From NCBI RefSeq assembly GCF_018614095.1, contig NZ_JAGGOY010000022.1, positions 1-64,000 on the forward strand: 64,000 bases of DNA, written 5' to 3'. The notes beneath the pieces are model-generated. The model had not been told where the DNA came from. It searched no databases and saw nothing but the letters and a program-made list of their open reading frames with translations. The position numbers and the translations under genes were made by a program. This DNA is from Streptomyces sp. ISL-87. GTDB taxonomy: Bacteria; Actinomycetota; Actinomycetes; Streptomycetales; Streptomycetaceae. Positions 7,696 to 17,744 of the stretch are shown in pieces; position 1 is the first letter of the stretch; each line of letters begins with the position of its first letter.

Positions 7696-8856
7696 ATGTT
7701 CCTCGACACCGTGCTGCACCGGAATCCGGCCCTCGTCGAGGCGGCGGCCGCCCTGCACCGCTCGGGGGCGATCGCGCCCGACACGTACGTCATGGACCTG
7801 GACTCCGTCGAGGCCAACGCGGCCCTCCTCGCCGCCGGAGCCGACCGGCTGGGCCTGACCCTCTGGTTCGTGGCCAAGCAGTTCGGCCGCGTCCCCGAGC
7901 TGATCCGGGCCGTCGCCCGGCACCTGCCGGCCTTCGCCGCCATCGACCCGCCGGGCGCGCGGGCGCTGCACGCCGCCGGGGCCCGGGCCGGGAACCTGGG
8001 CCACCTCGTCCAGATCCCGCGGCGCGACCTGCCCGAGATGCTGGCCTGGCGCCCTGAGGCCGTCACCGTCTTCGACCTCGCCAACGCCAGGGCCGTCTCG
8101 GACGCGGCGCGCGCGCTGGGCTTCGTACAGGATGTGCTGGTCCGGCTGGAGGGGGCCGAGGGCGCCGGGTATCCGGGGCAGGAGGGCGGGGTGCCGCTCG
8201 GCTCGCTGGACGGGTACGCCGAGCAGATGGAGCGGCTGCCCGGGATCCGCCTCGCGGGGGTGACCGCCTTCCCGTGCGTACGATGCGACCCCGCGTCGGG
8301 GGTGCCCCGGCCGACCGCGAATCTGGCGCTGGCGGTCAAGGCCCGGCAAGTGCTGGCCGCCCGGGGGCACGACGGTCTGAAGCTGAGCGCGCCCGGCGCC
8401 ACCTCGATGGCCACGCTGGCGCTGCTCGTCGCGCACGGAGCCACCCATGGGGAGCCGGGGCACGCCCTGACCGGAACCACCCCGCTGCACGCCGCGGATC
8501 CGCACCAGCCGGAGCGGCCCGCGTACGTGTACGTCACCGAGGTCGCGCACACCCTGGCCGACGGCCGCCCGGCCGTTTTCGGCGGCGGGTTCTACCCGCG
8601 CGCCCGGATCAGGGACGCGCTGCTTCCGCGCACCGGCGCACGCCTGCCGGTACGGGACGCGCCCCCGGAGAACATCGACTACTACCGCCTGCTGGGAGCA
8701 CCTTCGGACGGGGCGGTCCGGGCCGGGGACACCGCGGTGCTCGCCTTCCGGACGCAGATCTTCGTCACCCGCAGCAGGGTCGCGGTCGTCGCCGGACTGT
8801 CCACCGGCTCACCGCGGCTGGTGGGGCAGTACGACGCCCTCGGGCGTGCGCTGTGA
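7696..8856 (+). CDS. yhfX: YhfX-like PLP-dependent amino-acid racemase family protein
   Basis: A 386-residue fold-type III PLP enzyme with an alanine-racemase-like N-terminal barrel. The Schiff-base lysine is K61 in LWFVAKQFGR; the C-terminal beta domain is about residues 270-386. Family: YhfX, putative amino-acid racemase or lyase, substrate unknown. The ATG lies 2 nt after the yhfS stop. It is the last gene of the yhf-like operon and is followed by a strong hairpin shared with convergent ffh. Confidence 0.85.
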   Translation: MFLDTVLHRNPALVEAAAALHRSGAIAPDTYVMDLDSVEANAALLAAGADRLGLTLWFVAKQFGRVPELIRAVARHLPAFAAIDPPGARALHAAGARAGNLGHLVQIPRRDLPEMLAWRPEAVTVFDLANARAVSDAARALGFVQDVLVRLEGAEGAGYPGQEGGVPLGSLDGYAEQMERLPGIRLAGVTAFPCVRCDPASGVPRPTANLALAVKARQVLAARGHDGLKLSAPGATSMATLALLVAHGATHGEPGHALTGTTPLHAADPHQPERPAYVYVTEVAHTLADGRPAVFGGGFYPRARIRDALLPRTGARLPVRDAPPENIDYYRLLGAPSDGAVRAGDTAVLAFRTQIFVTRSRVAVVAGLSTGSPRLVGQYDALGRAL

Positions 8857-8873
8857 GCGGGAGGAAACGAGAA

Positions 8874-8917
8874 AGGGGCCCGGGCCGTATTCCCGCGTAT
8901 TCCCGGCCGGGGCCCCT
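8874..8917. terminator. Bidirectional hairpin between yhfX and ffh
   Basis: Inverted repeat with arms AGGGGCCCGGGCCG (8874-8887) and CGGCCGGGGCCCCT (8904-8917), 13 of 14 positions paired, with a 16-nt loop. It lies between two convergent genes, the expected place for a shared terminator. Confidence 0.8.
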
Positions 8918-8934
8918 CCCCTGTGCTGCTGCGC

Positions 8935-10506
8935 CTACTTCATGAACTTCTTGAACTCGTCCGGGAGGTCGAAGTCCTGGGCGGGCTGGCCGCCCGTCGG
9001 AAGGCCGAAGGGGCTGCCGCCGGCGGCGGGCTCGACGGCCTGCGGGCCCTGCTCGCGCCGGGCGGCGGCTGCCGCCTCTTCTTCCTTGCGCTTCATCGGG
9101 TTGCCGCTCTTGCGCTTGCCCTTGGCCTGCTTGACCTGCTTCTTCTGCCGGCCGGGGCCGCCGCCCATCCCGGGGATGCCCGGCATCCCGGGCATCCCGC
9201 CGCCCTGGGCCATGCGGGACATCATCTTGCGGGCCTCGAAGAAGCGCTCGACCAGCGACTTGACGGCGCTGACCTCGGCACCGGAGCCCTTGGCGATACG
9301 GGCGCGGCGCGAGCCGTTGATGATGTGCGGGTCGTGGCGCTCGGCCGGGGTCATCGACTTGATGATCGCGGCCATGCGGTCGACGTCGCGCTCGTCGATG
9401 TTGTTGATCTGGTCCTTGATCTGCCCCATGCCGGGGAGCATGCCGAGCAGCTTGGAGATGGAGCCCATCTTGCGGACCTGCTCCATCTGGGCCAGGAAGT
9501 CGTCGAGCGTGAACTCCTTCGGGCCCTTCGCCAGCTTGGCCGCCATCTTCTCGGCTTCGGCCTGGCTGAAGGTCTTCTCGGCCTGCTCGATGAGGGTGAG
9601 CATGTCACCCATGTCGAGGATCCGGCCCGCCATGCGGTCCGGGTGGAAGGCGTCGAACTCGTCGAGCTTCTCGCCGTTCGAGGCGAACATGATCTGCTTG
9701 CCCGTGACGTGCGCGATGGAGAGCGCGGCACCGCCTCGGGCGTCGCCGTCGAGCTTGGAGAGCACGACGCCGTCGAAGCCGACGCCGTCGCGGAAGGCCT
9801 CGGCGGTGTTGACCGCGTCCTGGCCGATCATGGCGTCGACGACGAAGAGGATCTCGTCGGGGCTGACGGCGTCGCGGATGTCCGCGGCCTGCTGCATCAG
9901 CTCCTGGTCGATACCGAGGCGGCCGGCGGTGTCGACGATGACGATGTCGTACTGCTTGGTGCGCGCGTACTCGATGGAGTCCTTGGCGACCTGGACCGGG
10001 TCGCCGACGCCGTTGCCGGGGACGGGCGCGTAGACGGCGACGCCTGCGCGCTCGGCGACGACGCTGAGCTGGTTGACGGCGTTGGGGCGCTGGAGGTCAC
10101 AGGCGACGAGGAGCGGGGCGTGACCCTGCCCCTTGAGCCAGAGGCCGAGCTTTCCGGCGAGGGTGGTCTTACCGGCACCCTGGAGGCCGGCGAGCATGAT
10201 CACGGTGGGCGCGGTCTTGGCGAAGCGCAGCCGGCGGGTCTCGCCACCGAGGATCGAGACGAGCTCGTCGTTGACGATCTTGAGGACCTGCTGGCCCGGG
10301 TTCAGGGCCTTGGAGACCTCTTCGCCGCGGGCGCGCTCCTTGACGTTCGAGATGAAGGAGCGGACGACGGGGAGTGCGACGTCGGCCTCGAGGAGGGCGA
10401 TACGGATTTCCCGCGCCGCAGCGTCGATGTCCTGCTCGGAGAGGCGGCCTTTGCCCCGGAGGGACTTGAAGGTCGCGCTGAGGCGGTCGGAAAGCGTATC
10501 GAACAC
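8935..10506 (-). CDS. ffh: Signal recognition particle protein Ffh (SRP54)
   Basis: A 523-residue GTPase of the signal recognition particle, which binds 4.5S RNA and signal peptides and docks on FtsY at the membrane. The order is N domain (starts VFDTLSDRLSATFKSLRGKG), G domain with P-loop GLQGAGKTT (about residue 107) and DTAGRLG, then a methionine-rich M domain that ends in a GMPGMPGIPGMGGG segment and a basic tail. The GTG at 10506 was chosen because upstream in-frame sequence is low-complexity and not family-like. Its receptor ftsY is 7 kb away in the same orientation. Confidence 0.96.
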   Translation of the reverse strand: MFDTLSDRLSATFKSLRGKGRLSEQDIDAAAREIRIALLEADVALPVVRSFISNVKERARGEEVSKALNPGQQVLKIVNDELVSILGGETRRLRFAKTAPTVIMLAGLQGAGKTTLAGKLGLWLKGQGHAPLLVACDLQRPNAVNQLSVVAERAGVAVYAPVPGNGVGDPVQVAKDSIEYARTKQYDIVIVDTAGRLGIDQELMQQAADIRDAVSPDEILFVVDAMIGQDAVNTAEAFRDGVGFDGVVLSKLDGDARGGAALSIAHVTGKQIMFASNGEKLDEFDAFHPDRMAGRILDMGDMLTLIEQAEKTFSQAEAEKMAAKLAKGPKEFTLDDFLAQMEQVRKMGSISKLLGMLPGMGQIKDQINNIDERDVDRMAAIIKSMTPAERHDPHIINGSRRARIAKGSGAEVSAVKSLVERFFEARKMMSRMAQGGGMPGMPGIPGMGGGPGRQKKQVKQAKGKRKSGNPMKRKEEEAAAAARREQGPQAVEPAAGGSPFGLPTGGQPAQDFDLPDEFKKFMK

Positions 10507-10640
10507 GGTGGTCGCGATTCCTCGGGTCGGGGGCGTGTGGTCGTCCCCCAGGGTATCGGGCCGCGGTGCGTGCTGGCCCCTGCGGTCTGAGGCTCCGCCG
10601 TAACGGGGGGCCGCGCCGGGCCGCCGCCCCCCGGGCGGGG

Positions 10641-13067
10641 TCAGCGGAGGGCGGCCTCCACGGTGGCGGCCAGGGTGGTCGCCGCAAGCGGCGGCAGGGG
10701 TTTGCCGTCCGCGTCGACCACATACAGCGAGTCCACCGCGTTGGCGCCCAGCGTGGAAACGTGCGCGCTGCGGACGCGGACTCCCGAGGATTCCAGGGCA
10801 CGCCCGATCCGGTGCAGCAGACCGACGGCATCCGGGGCGCGGACCTCCAGGACCGTGGCCAGGGAGGACACCTCGGGGACCACCGTGACGCGGGGTGGCG
10901 GCGGGACCACGCCCCGCCGCCGCGGGTACGCCGCCTCGCGGTCCGCCAGCTTCGCGGGGACGTCCAAGGAGCCGTCCAGCGCCCGGATCAGGTCCGTACG
11001 CAGCCGGGACACCTCCGGCAGCGAGCCGTACTCCGCCGAGACCCGCCACCGCAGCACCAGGACCTCGCCCAGCTGGTCGGGGAGCTCCAGGGAGCGGAGG
11101 TCGGCGGCCCGGACCGTCAGGCGGTGCAGGGCGAGGACGCCCGCCACCGCGGGGAGGACACCCGGCTGGTCGGGGACGGCGACGACCAGCTCCACCCCCA
11201 CCGCGTCCTCTTCCTGCCGGGCGTGCAGCGCCAGTACCGGTTCGCCCGTGCGCAGCGCCTCCACCGCCAGGCGTTCCTGTTCCGTCGTCGGGATCTCCAG
11301 CTCCGTGACGGCGGGAGCAGCACCCTGGAGCAGCGCCGCGACCCGCGCCACCAGGTCCGCCACCAGCGAGCCCCGCCACGTGCTCCACGCCGCCGGTCCG
11401 GTGGCCAGCGCGTCCGCTTCCGTCATGGCGTGCAGAATCTCCAGCGTGCCGAGCGACCCCACCGCCTCCGCGACCGACCGCACGGTCGCCGGGTCGTCGA
11501 GGTCACGCCGCGTCGCGGTGTCGATCAGCAGGAGGTGGTGACGTACCAGGGAACCCAGTACGGCCACGTCCTCCGCGTCGAAGCCCACCCGGGCCGCGAC
11601 GTCACGCGCGATCGTCTCGCCGGCCACCGAGTGGTCCCCCGGCCAGCCCTTGCCGATGTCGTGCAGCAGGGCTGCCATCAGCAGGAGGTCCGGGCGGCTC
11701 ACCCGGCGGGTCAGGGCCGAGGCCCGCACCGCCGTCTCCACCAGGTGCCGGTCCACCGTCCAGGTGTGGACGGGATTGCGCTGCGGCCGGCAGCGGACCC
11801 GCTCCCAGTCGGGGAGCAGGCGGCTGATCAGGCCCTCGGCTTCGAGTGCCTCCCAGACCCCGACCGTCGGCTCCCCCGCGCCGAGCAGCGTCACCAGCTG
11901 CTCCCGCGCCTCCGCCGGCCACGGCACCGGCAGCGCCTTCGCCTGGGCCGCGAGCCGGCGTACGGCGTGCAGGGATACCGGAAGGCCCGCCTGCGCGGCT
12001 GCCGCGCCGAAGCGGAGCGGCAGCACCGGGTCCCGGTCGGGACGCGCGGCGAGGGCCAGTACGGCCTCGCCGTCGGACTCCACGACCCCCTCGGCCAGCG
12101 GCGCCCGCTCGGGCACGGCGGCCCCCCGGGTCCCCAGCAGCCCGCGCAGCCTCGGCCGGGCGGCCCGGGCACGCAGCACCCGCCCGACCTCCCGCCAGGT
12201 CACGTCACCGGCATACGCGACGACCCGCGCCGCCTCGTACACCTCCCGCAGCAGCGCGTCGGCGTCCAGTAGCCCGAGCTGCGCCGCGACCTGGTCCTGC
12301 TCCTGGAGCGAGAGCCGGTCGGTGGCCCGGCCCGTCACCAGGTGCAGGGCGTCCCGCGCGTCCAGCAGCCGCCGGTGCGCCTCGGCCAGGCCCTCGCGCG
12401 GGGCGTCGGCCAGCCAGGAGGCGGCCACCGCCCGCAGCGCGGTGACATCGCGGAGTCCGCCGCGGGCCTCCTTGAGGTCGGGTTCCAGCAGGAACCGGAG
12501 TTCCCCGGCCCGCTCGGCCCGCTCCCGGCACAGGGAGTGCAGCTGCGGCAGCCGCTTGGCCGCCTGGTTGCGCCAGTCGGCCAGTACGGAGGTGCGCAGG
12601 CCCGCCAGCAGCCCCGCGTCGCCGGCGACGGGCCGGGCGTCCAGCAGCCCGAGGTGCACCTTGAGGTCCTCGCCCGCCGTCTTGCGGGCCTCGGCGGGGG
12701 TCCGTACCGAGTGGTCCAGGGCCACCCCCAGGTCCCACACGGGGTACCAGATCCGGTCGGCCAGCGCGCTCAGCGCCCGCGGTTCGGCCTTGCCGTCGTG
12801 GAGCAGCAGCAGATCGAGGTCGCTGCGCGGGGAGAGCTCGCCGCGCCCGTAGCCGCCGACGGCGACCAGGGCCGCACCCCGTACGCCTGTTTCCCTTATG
12901 GCCGTCGCGAACAGCGCCTTCAGCCAGTTGTCGGTCAGCCCGGACAGGGCGGAACGCCGGGAAGGCCCGGACCGCGACTCCTCCTGGAGGAGTCGCAGCC
13001 GGGCCGCGGCGTAACCGCTGGGTCCCGAGTCGGCCGGATCGGTCGTGGTCTCTTCGACGCTCGTCAC
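10641..13067 (-). CDS. glnD: PII nucleotidyltransferase GlnD
   Basis: An 808-residue bifunctional enzyme that modifies and de-modifies GlnK in response to nitrogen state. In streptomycetes GlnD is known to adenylylate rather than uridylylate its target. Order: nucleotidyltransferase domain with GGYGRGELSPRSDLDLLLL (about residues 70-90), HD hydrolase domain with LLHDIGKGWPGDHS (about 468-482), and two C-terminal ACT domains (about 620-690 and 728-800) for glutamine sensing. It is the last gene of amtB-glnK-glnD on the minus strand, 17 nt after glnK. Confidence 0.95.
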   Translation of the reverse strand: MTSVEETTTDPADSGPSGYAAARLRLLQEESRSGPSRRSALSGLTDNWLKALFATAIRETGVRGAALVAVGGYGRGELSPRSDLDLLLLHDGKAEPRALSALADRIWYPVWDLGVALDHSVRTPAEARKTAGEDLKVHLGLLDARPVAGDAGLLAGLRTSVLADWRNQAAKRLPQLHSLCRERAERAGELRFLLEPDLKEARGGLRDVTALRAVAASWLADAPREGLAEAHRRLLDARDALHLVTGRATDRLSLQEQDQVAAQLGLLDADALLREVYEAARVVAYAGDVTWREVGRVLRARAARPRLRGLLGTRGAAVPERAPLAEGVVESDGEAVLALAARPDRDPVLPLRFGAAAAQAGLPVSLHAVRRLAAQAKALPVPWPAEAREQLVTLLGAGEPTVGVWEALEAEGLISRLLPDWERVRCRPQRNPVHTWTVDRHLVETAVRASALTRRVSRPDLLLMAALLHDIGKGWPGDHSVAGETIARDVAARVGFDAEDVAVLGSLVRHHLLLIDTATRRDLDDPATVRSVAEAVGSLGTLEILHAMTEADALATGPAAWSTWRGSLVADLVARVAALLQGAAPAVTELEIPTTEQERLAVEALRTGEPVLALHARQEEDAVGVELVVAVPDQPGVLPAVAGVLALHRLTVRAADLRSLELPDQLGEVLVLRWRVSAEYGSLPEVSRLRTDLIRALDGSLDVPAKLADREAAYPRRRGVVPPPPRVTVVPEVSSLATVLEVRAPDAVGLLHRIGRALESSGVRVRSAHVSTLGANAVDSLYVVDADGKPLPPLAATTLAATVEAALR

Positions 13068-13084
13068 CCAGGAGCTCCCGTCAC

Positions 13085-14766
<1,682 letters not shown>

Positions 14767-15077
14767 CGGCGTCTCCTCGTCGTCGGTACGTTCGCGTGCG
14801 GGCGATCGTGAAACCTGAGCGGCGCAAGGCGTAAGGCCTGGGGGTGGGCCTGGGGGCTGGCCGGTTATTGGCCATGAGATTCGCGCAGGCCGGTTTCCGG
14901 CGGCGCCGCTGGGTGTTTCGCTCCGATGACGAAGAGGTCGGGCGTGTTACGCGTCCATGAACGAGTGGTTCATGAGGCCGGCCGCGGCGGACACCCCGGG
15001 TGGCCTGGCTGGGGGAGCCTGATCCTTCACGGGGGGTGCCTGCCGCGGCCGGGGCTTGGGGGCGGCCGAGAGGGCCG
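14767..15077. promoter_or_regulatory. amtB upstream region with possible GlnR boxes and an inverted repeat
   Basis: Non-coding region upstream of amtB and downstream of nsdA. Read on the minus strand, GTAAC (14950-14946) and GAAAC (14919-14915) resemble GlnR half-boxes, but spacing and sequence are imperfect, so this is only a candidate. A perfect 7-bp inverted repeat, CATGAAC-GAGTG-GTTCATG, spans 14956-14974. It could be an operator or the 3' hairpin of another transcript. No ORF of quality is present. Confidence 0.4.
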
Positions 15078-16589
15078 TCAGACGGCCTCCGCGGCTTCGG
15101 GGAGCCGGGAGGCGAGGTGGTCGGTGAGCCGGACCACCTCGGCGACGTCGCCGTACTCACGGGCGGCGGTGTCTACGGTCTTGCGCAGCCGGGTGTTCAC
15201 CCGTTCGGAGCGAACCTTTCCCGCCACATCGAGGGCGCGGCCGACCAGGACGGTGGCCTGCTCGGGCTCGCGCTGGAGCAGGTGCACGGTGGCCATGCCG
15301 ATGAGGTTGAGCGCGTACGAACGCTGGTGTTCGTCGTCCTTCTCGAAGAGTTCGACGGCCCGTTCCATGACCGGTTCGGCGAGGGAGGCGTACGTGGGGC
15401 TGCGCCCGGCCACGTAGGCCAGATCGCGGTACGAGTGCGAGTTCTCGCCGTTGAGCTCGGCCTCGGAGAAGAAGCGGATCCAGTCGGGTTCGGGCTCGCC
15501 GCCGAAGCCGACGTCGCCGAAGGTGTCCTCGGCCATCCGGACGGCCCGCTTGCAGCGGCTGGGCTGGCCCATGTTGGCGTACGCCCGGGCCTCCATCGCA
15601 TACAGCATGGCCTGGGTGCGCGGGCCGGCGCAGTCGCGGCTGCCGTACTGCGCGAGGTGGATGAGTTCCAGGGCGTCCTCGGGGCGGCCGAGGTGGATCA
15701 TCTGGCGGCTCATGTTGGAGAGGATGTACGAGCCGAGCGGCTTGTCCCCGCCCTCCTTGGCGGCGTGCAGCGCGAGGACGAAGTACTTCTGCGCGGTGGG
15801 GTGCAGGCCGATGTCGTAGCTCATCCAGCCGGCCAGTTCGGCGAGTTCGGCGGCGACCTTGAAGAGCCGCTTCATGACCGGGGCCGGGTGGTTCTCCTGG
15901 AGCAGGTCGGTGACCTCGTGCAGCTGCCCGACCACGGCCTTGCGGCGCAGGCCGCCCCCGCACTGCGCGTCCCACTGGCGGAACATGACCGTGGTGGCTT
16001 CGAGGAGGTCGAGCTCCGGCTCGGACAGCCTGGGCGGCCGGTGTCCGGTGGTGAGGCCCGCCGGCCCGCCCTCGGTGCGCGATCCGGGGTCGGCGGCCGG
16101 GACCGGGACGAGCCAGCGCTGCATGGGCTCGATGAGGGCGGGGCCGGCGGAGAGGGCGAGCGAGGTCCCGAGGAACCCGCGGCGGGCCAGCATCAGGTCG
16201 CTTCGGGAGAACTCGCTGAGCAGCTCCACGGTCTGCGGGCCGGCCCAGGGCAGGTCCACGCCGGAGACGGAGGGGGTCTGGTGGGCGGTGCGCAGGCCGA
16301 GCTGTTCGATGGCGACGACGGAGCCGAAGCGCTCGGAGAACAGCTCGGAGAGGATCCGCGGGACGGGCTCGCGGGGCTGTTCGCCGTCGAGCCAGCGGCG
16401 TACCCGGGAGGTGTCCGTGCTGATGTGGTGGGCGCCCATCTGGCGGGCCCGCCGGTTGACCTGGCGTGCGAGTTCGCCCTTGGACCAGCCGCTGCGGACG
16501 AACCACGAGGTCAGCTGTTCATTGCGGTCGGTGGATCCCGACGGCACCTCGGACTCGTCGCTCGTTCCGCTTGCGCCGTTGCCGCTCAC
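15078..16589 (-). CDS. nsdA: NsdA-type negative regulator of differentiation and antibiotic production
   Basis: About 503 residues. The N-terminal part (SWFVRSGWSKGELARQVN... DTSRVRRWLDGEQPREPVP) looks like a degenerate helix-turn-helix. It is followed by a long helical TPR-like region (about residues 220-480; QKYFVLALHAAKEGGDKPLG, MLYAMEARAYANMGQPSRCK). This architecture and its position beside amtB match NsdA, a known repressor of sporulation and antibiotic production in S. coelicolor. The GTG at 16589 (GGGGG 7 nt upstream; about 500 aa as in the family) was preferred; a GTG at 16655 with AAGG upstream would add 22 residues. Confidence 0.87.
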   Translation of the reverse strand: MSGNGASGTSDESEVPSGSTDRNEQLTSWFVRSGWSKGELARQVNRRARQMGAHHISTDTSRVRRWLDGEQPREPVPRILSELFSERFGSVVAIEQLGLRTAHQTPSVSGVDLPWAGPQTVELLSEFSRSDLMLARRGFLGTSLALSAGPALIEPMQRWLVPVPAADPGSRTEGGPAGLTTGHRPPRLSEPELDLLEATTVMFRQWDAQCGGGLRRKAVVGQLHEVTDLLQENHPAPVMKRLFKVAAELAELAGWMSYDIGLHPTAQKYFVLALHAAKEGGDKPLGSYILSNMSRQMIHLGRPEDALELIHLAQYGSRDCAGPRTQAMLYAMEARAYANMGQPSRCKRAVRMAEDTFGDVGFGGEPEPDWIRFFSEAELNGENSHSYRDLAYVAGRSPTYASLAEPVMERAVELFEKDDEHQRSYALNLIGMATVHLLQREPEQATVLVGRALDVAGKVRSERVNTRLRKTVDTAAREYGDVAEVVRLTDHLASRLPEAAEAV

Positions 16590-16980
16590 AGGAACGCCCC
16601 CATCCGTTTCAGCCTCTTCAGCACAAACCCTGGCTGGAGCGGCAACCGTCGCCACGGACCTTCACAAGTCCTCCACGCATTGCCTCCGGCATACCCACGG
16701 ACGGGTCCGCCTTCGGGGTTCGTGCACTGAAAGTAATCCTACGATCACCCGCACGGCGAGGTCGATTCCAGAAACGCCACCATTCGCCACCCCTTCGAAT
16801 GAACTCGCCACCCGCCAGGCGCGATTCACTTGACACCAAGGCGACCCGGACCGGTCAACAGGAGTGCCCTCGGGGCGCGTGCGGCGAGGAGTGCGCCGGG
16901 CGCGGTTGCCCCCCGAGCGGCCGGGCAGCAGGTCGCGCCTACGTCGTAACCACCGGCGCGTCCGACCCGTTGGAGGGGGC
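16590..16980. promoter_or_regulatory. Divergent intergenic region nsdA / primase-polymerase-like gene
   Basis: A 391-bp divergent gap that includes the possible upstream start of nsdA. On the minus strand a weak promoter TCGACC (16765-16760), 18-bp spacer, TAGGAT (16741-16736) would serve nsdA. On the plus strand TTGACA near 16829 could be a -35 for the gene at 16981, but no good -10 was seen. Base composition dips here, as expected for promoters. Confidence 0.35.
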
Positions 16981-17655
16981 ATGGGCATGGGCTTCACGAT
17001 CGGCGGCAGCCGCAGCACCAAGGAATTCCGTTCCGGCGCCCGGCGCCGCGGCCGGACGTCGGAGTGTCTGGCCGTGGCGGAGTACACCGGGCTGTGGGGC
17101 TGGGACGCCGTCCCCGGCGCGCGGGCCGCGGCCCCTTCCCGCGACTGCTCCTGCGGTCATACGAATTGCCCCGCGCCGGGAGCGCATCCGCTGGACTTCG
17201 CTCCCACCGTCCTGGCCGGCGCCACCCTCGACGAGGTCACCGGGATCTGGGGCGAGTACCCGGGCGCGGCCGTCCTGCTCGCCGTGGGCCGAGCCTTCGA
17301 CGTCCTCGAGGTCTCCGCGGAGGCCGGGCGCCGCGCACTGGTCCGGCTGGAGCGGATGGGCCTGCCGCTCGGGCCGGTCACCGTGACCCCGGACGGGCGG
17401 GCCCAGTTCTTCGTGGCCCCGGGCGCCGCCGCCGAGCTGCCCCGGCTGCTGTACCGGATGGGCTGGGACGACGCGGGCCTCGACCTCCGCGCCCTGGGTC
17501 ACGGCGCCTTCCTCACCGCCCCGCCGTCCGACCACGCGGGCCTGGGCCCGGTCAGCTGGCTGCGCCCGCCGGCGCTGGACTGCGCCGGCGGCCCGCCGCA
17601 GGCCCGGCTGCTGCTGGGGACCCTCGCGTACCTCTGCCACCGCTTCCGGCGCTAG
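16981..17655 (+). CDS. Degenerate primase-polymerase (Prim-Pol) domain protein
   Basis: A 224-residue protein resembling the N-terminal Prim-Pol domain of actinobacterial bifunctional primase/polymerases. The zinc-like CSCGHTNCPAPGAHP (about residues 57-71) matches the family's CxCxxxxCxxPGKHP. However, the catalytic strand that normally reads xVLDVDxxxG is FDVLEVSAEAG here, so the paired aspartates appear lost and the enzyme is probably inactive. The start is ATG 16981 or ATG 16987; GGAGGGGG lies immediately upstream. It is followed by a very strong hairpin. Function unknown; a structural or regulatory role is possible. Confidence 0.72.
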   Translation: MGMGFTIGGSRSTKEFRSGARRRGRTSECLAVAEYTGLWGWDAVPGARAAAPSRDCSCGHTNCPAPGAHPLDFAPTVLAGATLDEVTGIWGEYPGAAVLLAVGRAFDVLEVSAEAGRRALVRLERMGLPLGPVTVTPDGRAQFFVAPGAAAELPRLLYRMGWDDAGLDLRALGHGAFLTAPPSDHAGLGPVSWLRPPALDCAGGPPQARLLLGTLAYLCHRFRR

Positions 17656-17676
17656 GCCCGCTGCCCGCCCGCTCAG

Positions 17677-17726
17677 CTCATGCCAGTGCCCCCGTGTCCG
17701 GTCGGACGCGGGGGCACTGGCATGAG
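17677..17726. terminator. Very strong bidirectional terminator hairpin
   Basis: Arms 17677-17700 and 17703-17726 form a 24-bp stem with a single G-U type mismatch (outer part CTCATGCCAGTGCCCCCG is perfectly paired). It lies between the convergent primase-like gene and ftsY. Confidence 0.88.
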
Positions 17727-17744
17727 TACGGGCTACGGCTGCGC

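Noticed and set aside
8923..10590. Long open frame on the plus strand antisense to ffh
   Set aside because: GC-rich codon bias leaves the opposite strand open; composition is Gly/Leu/Val/Asp-repetitive without family motifs, and ffh is certain.
14915..14950. Firm GlnR binding site upstream of amtB
   Set aside because: GTAAC and GAAAC words exist on the minus strand but the spacing departs from the known box pattern; kept only as a weak candidate.
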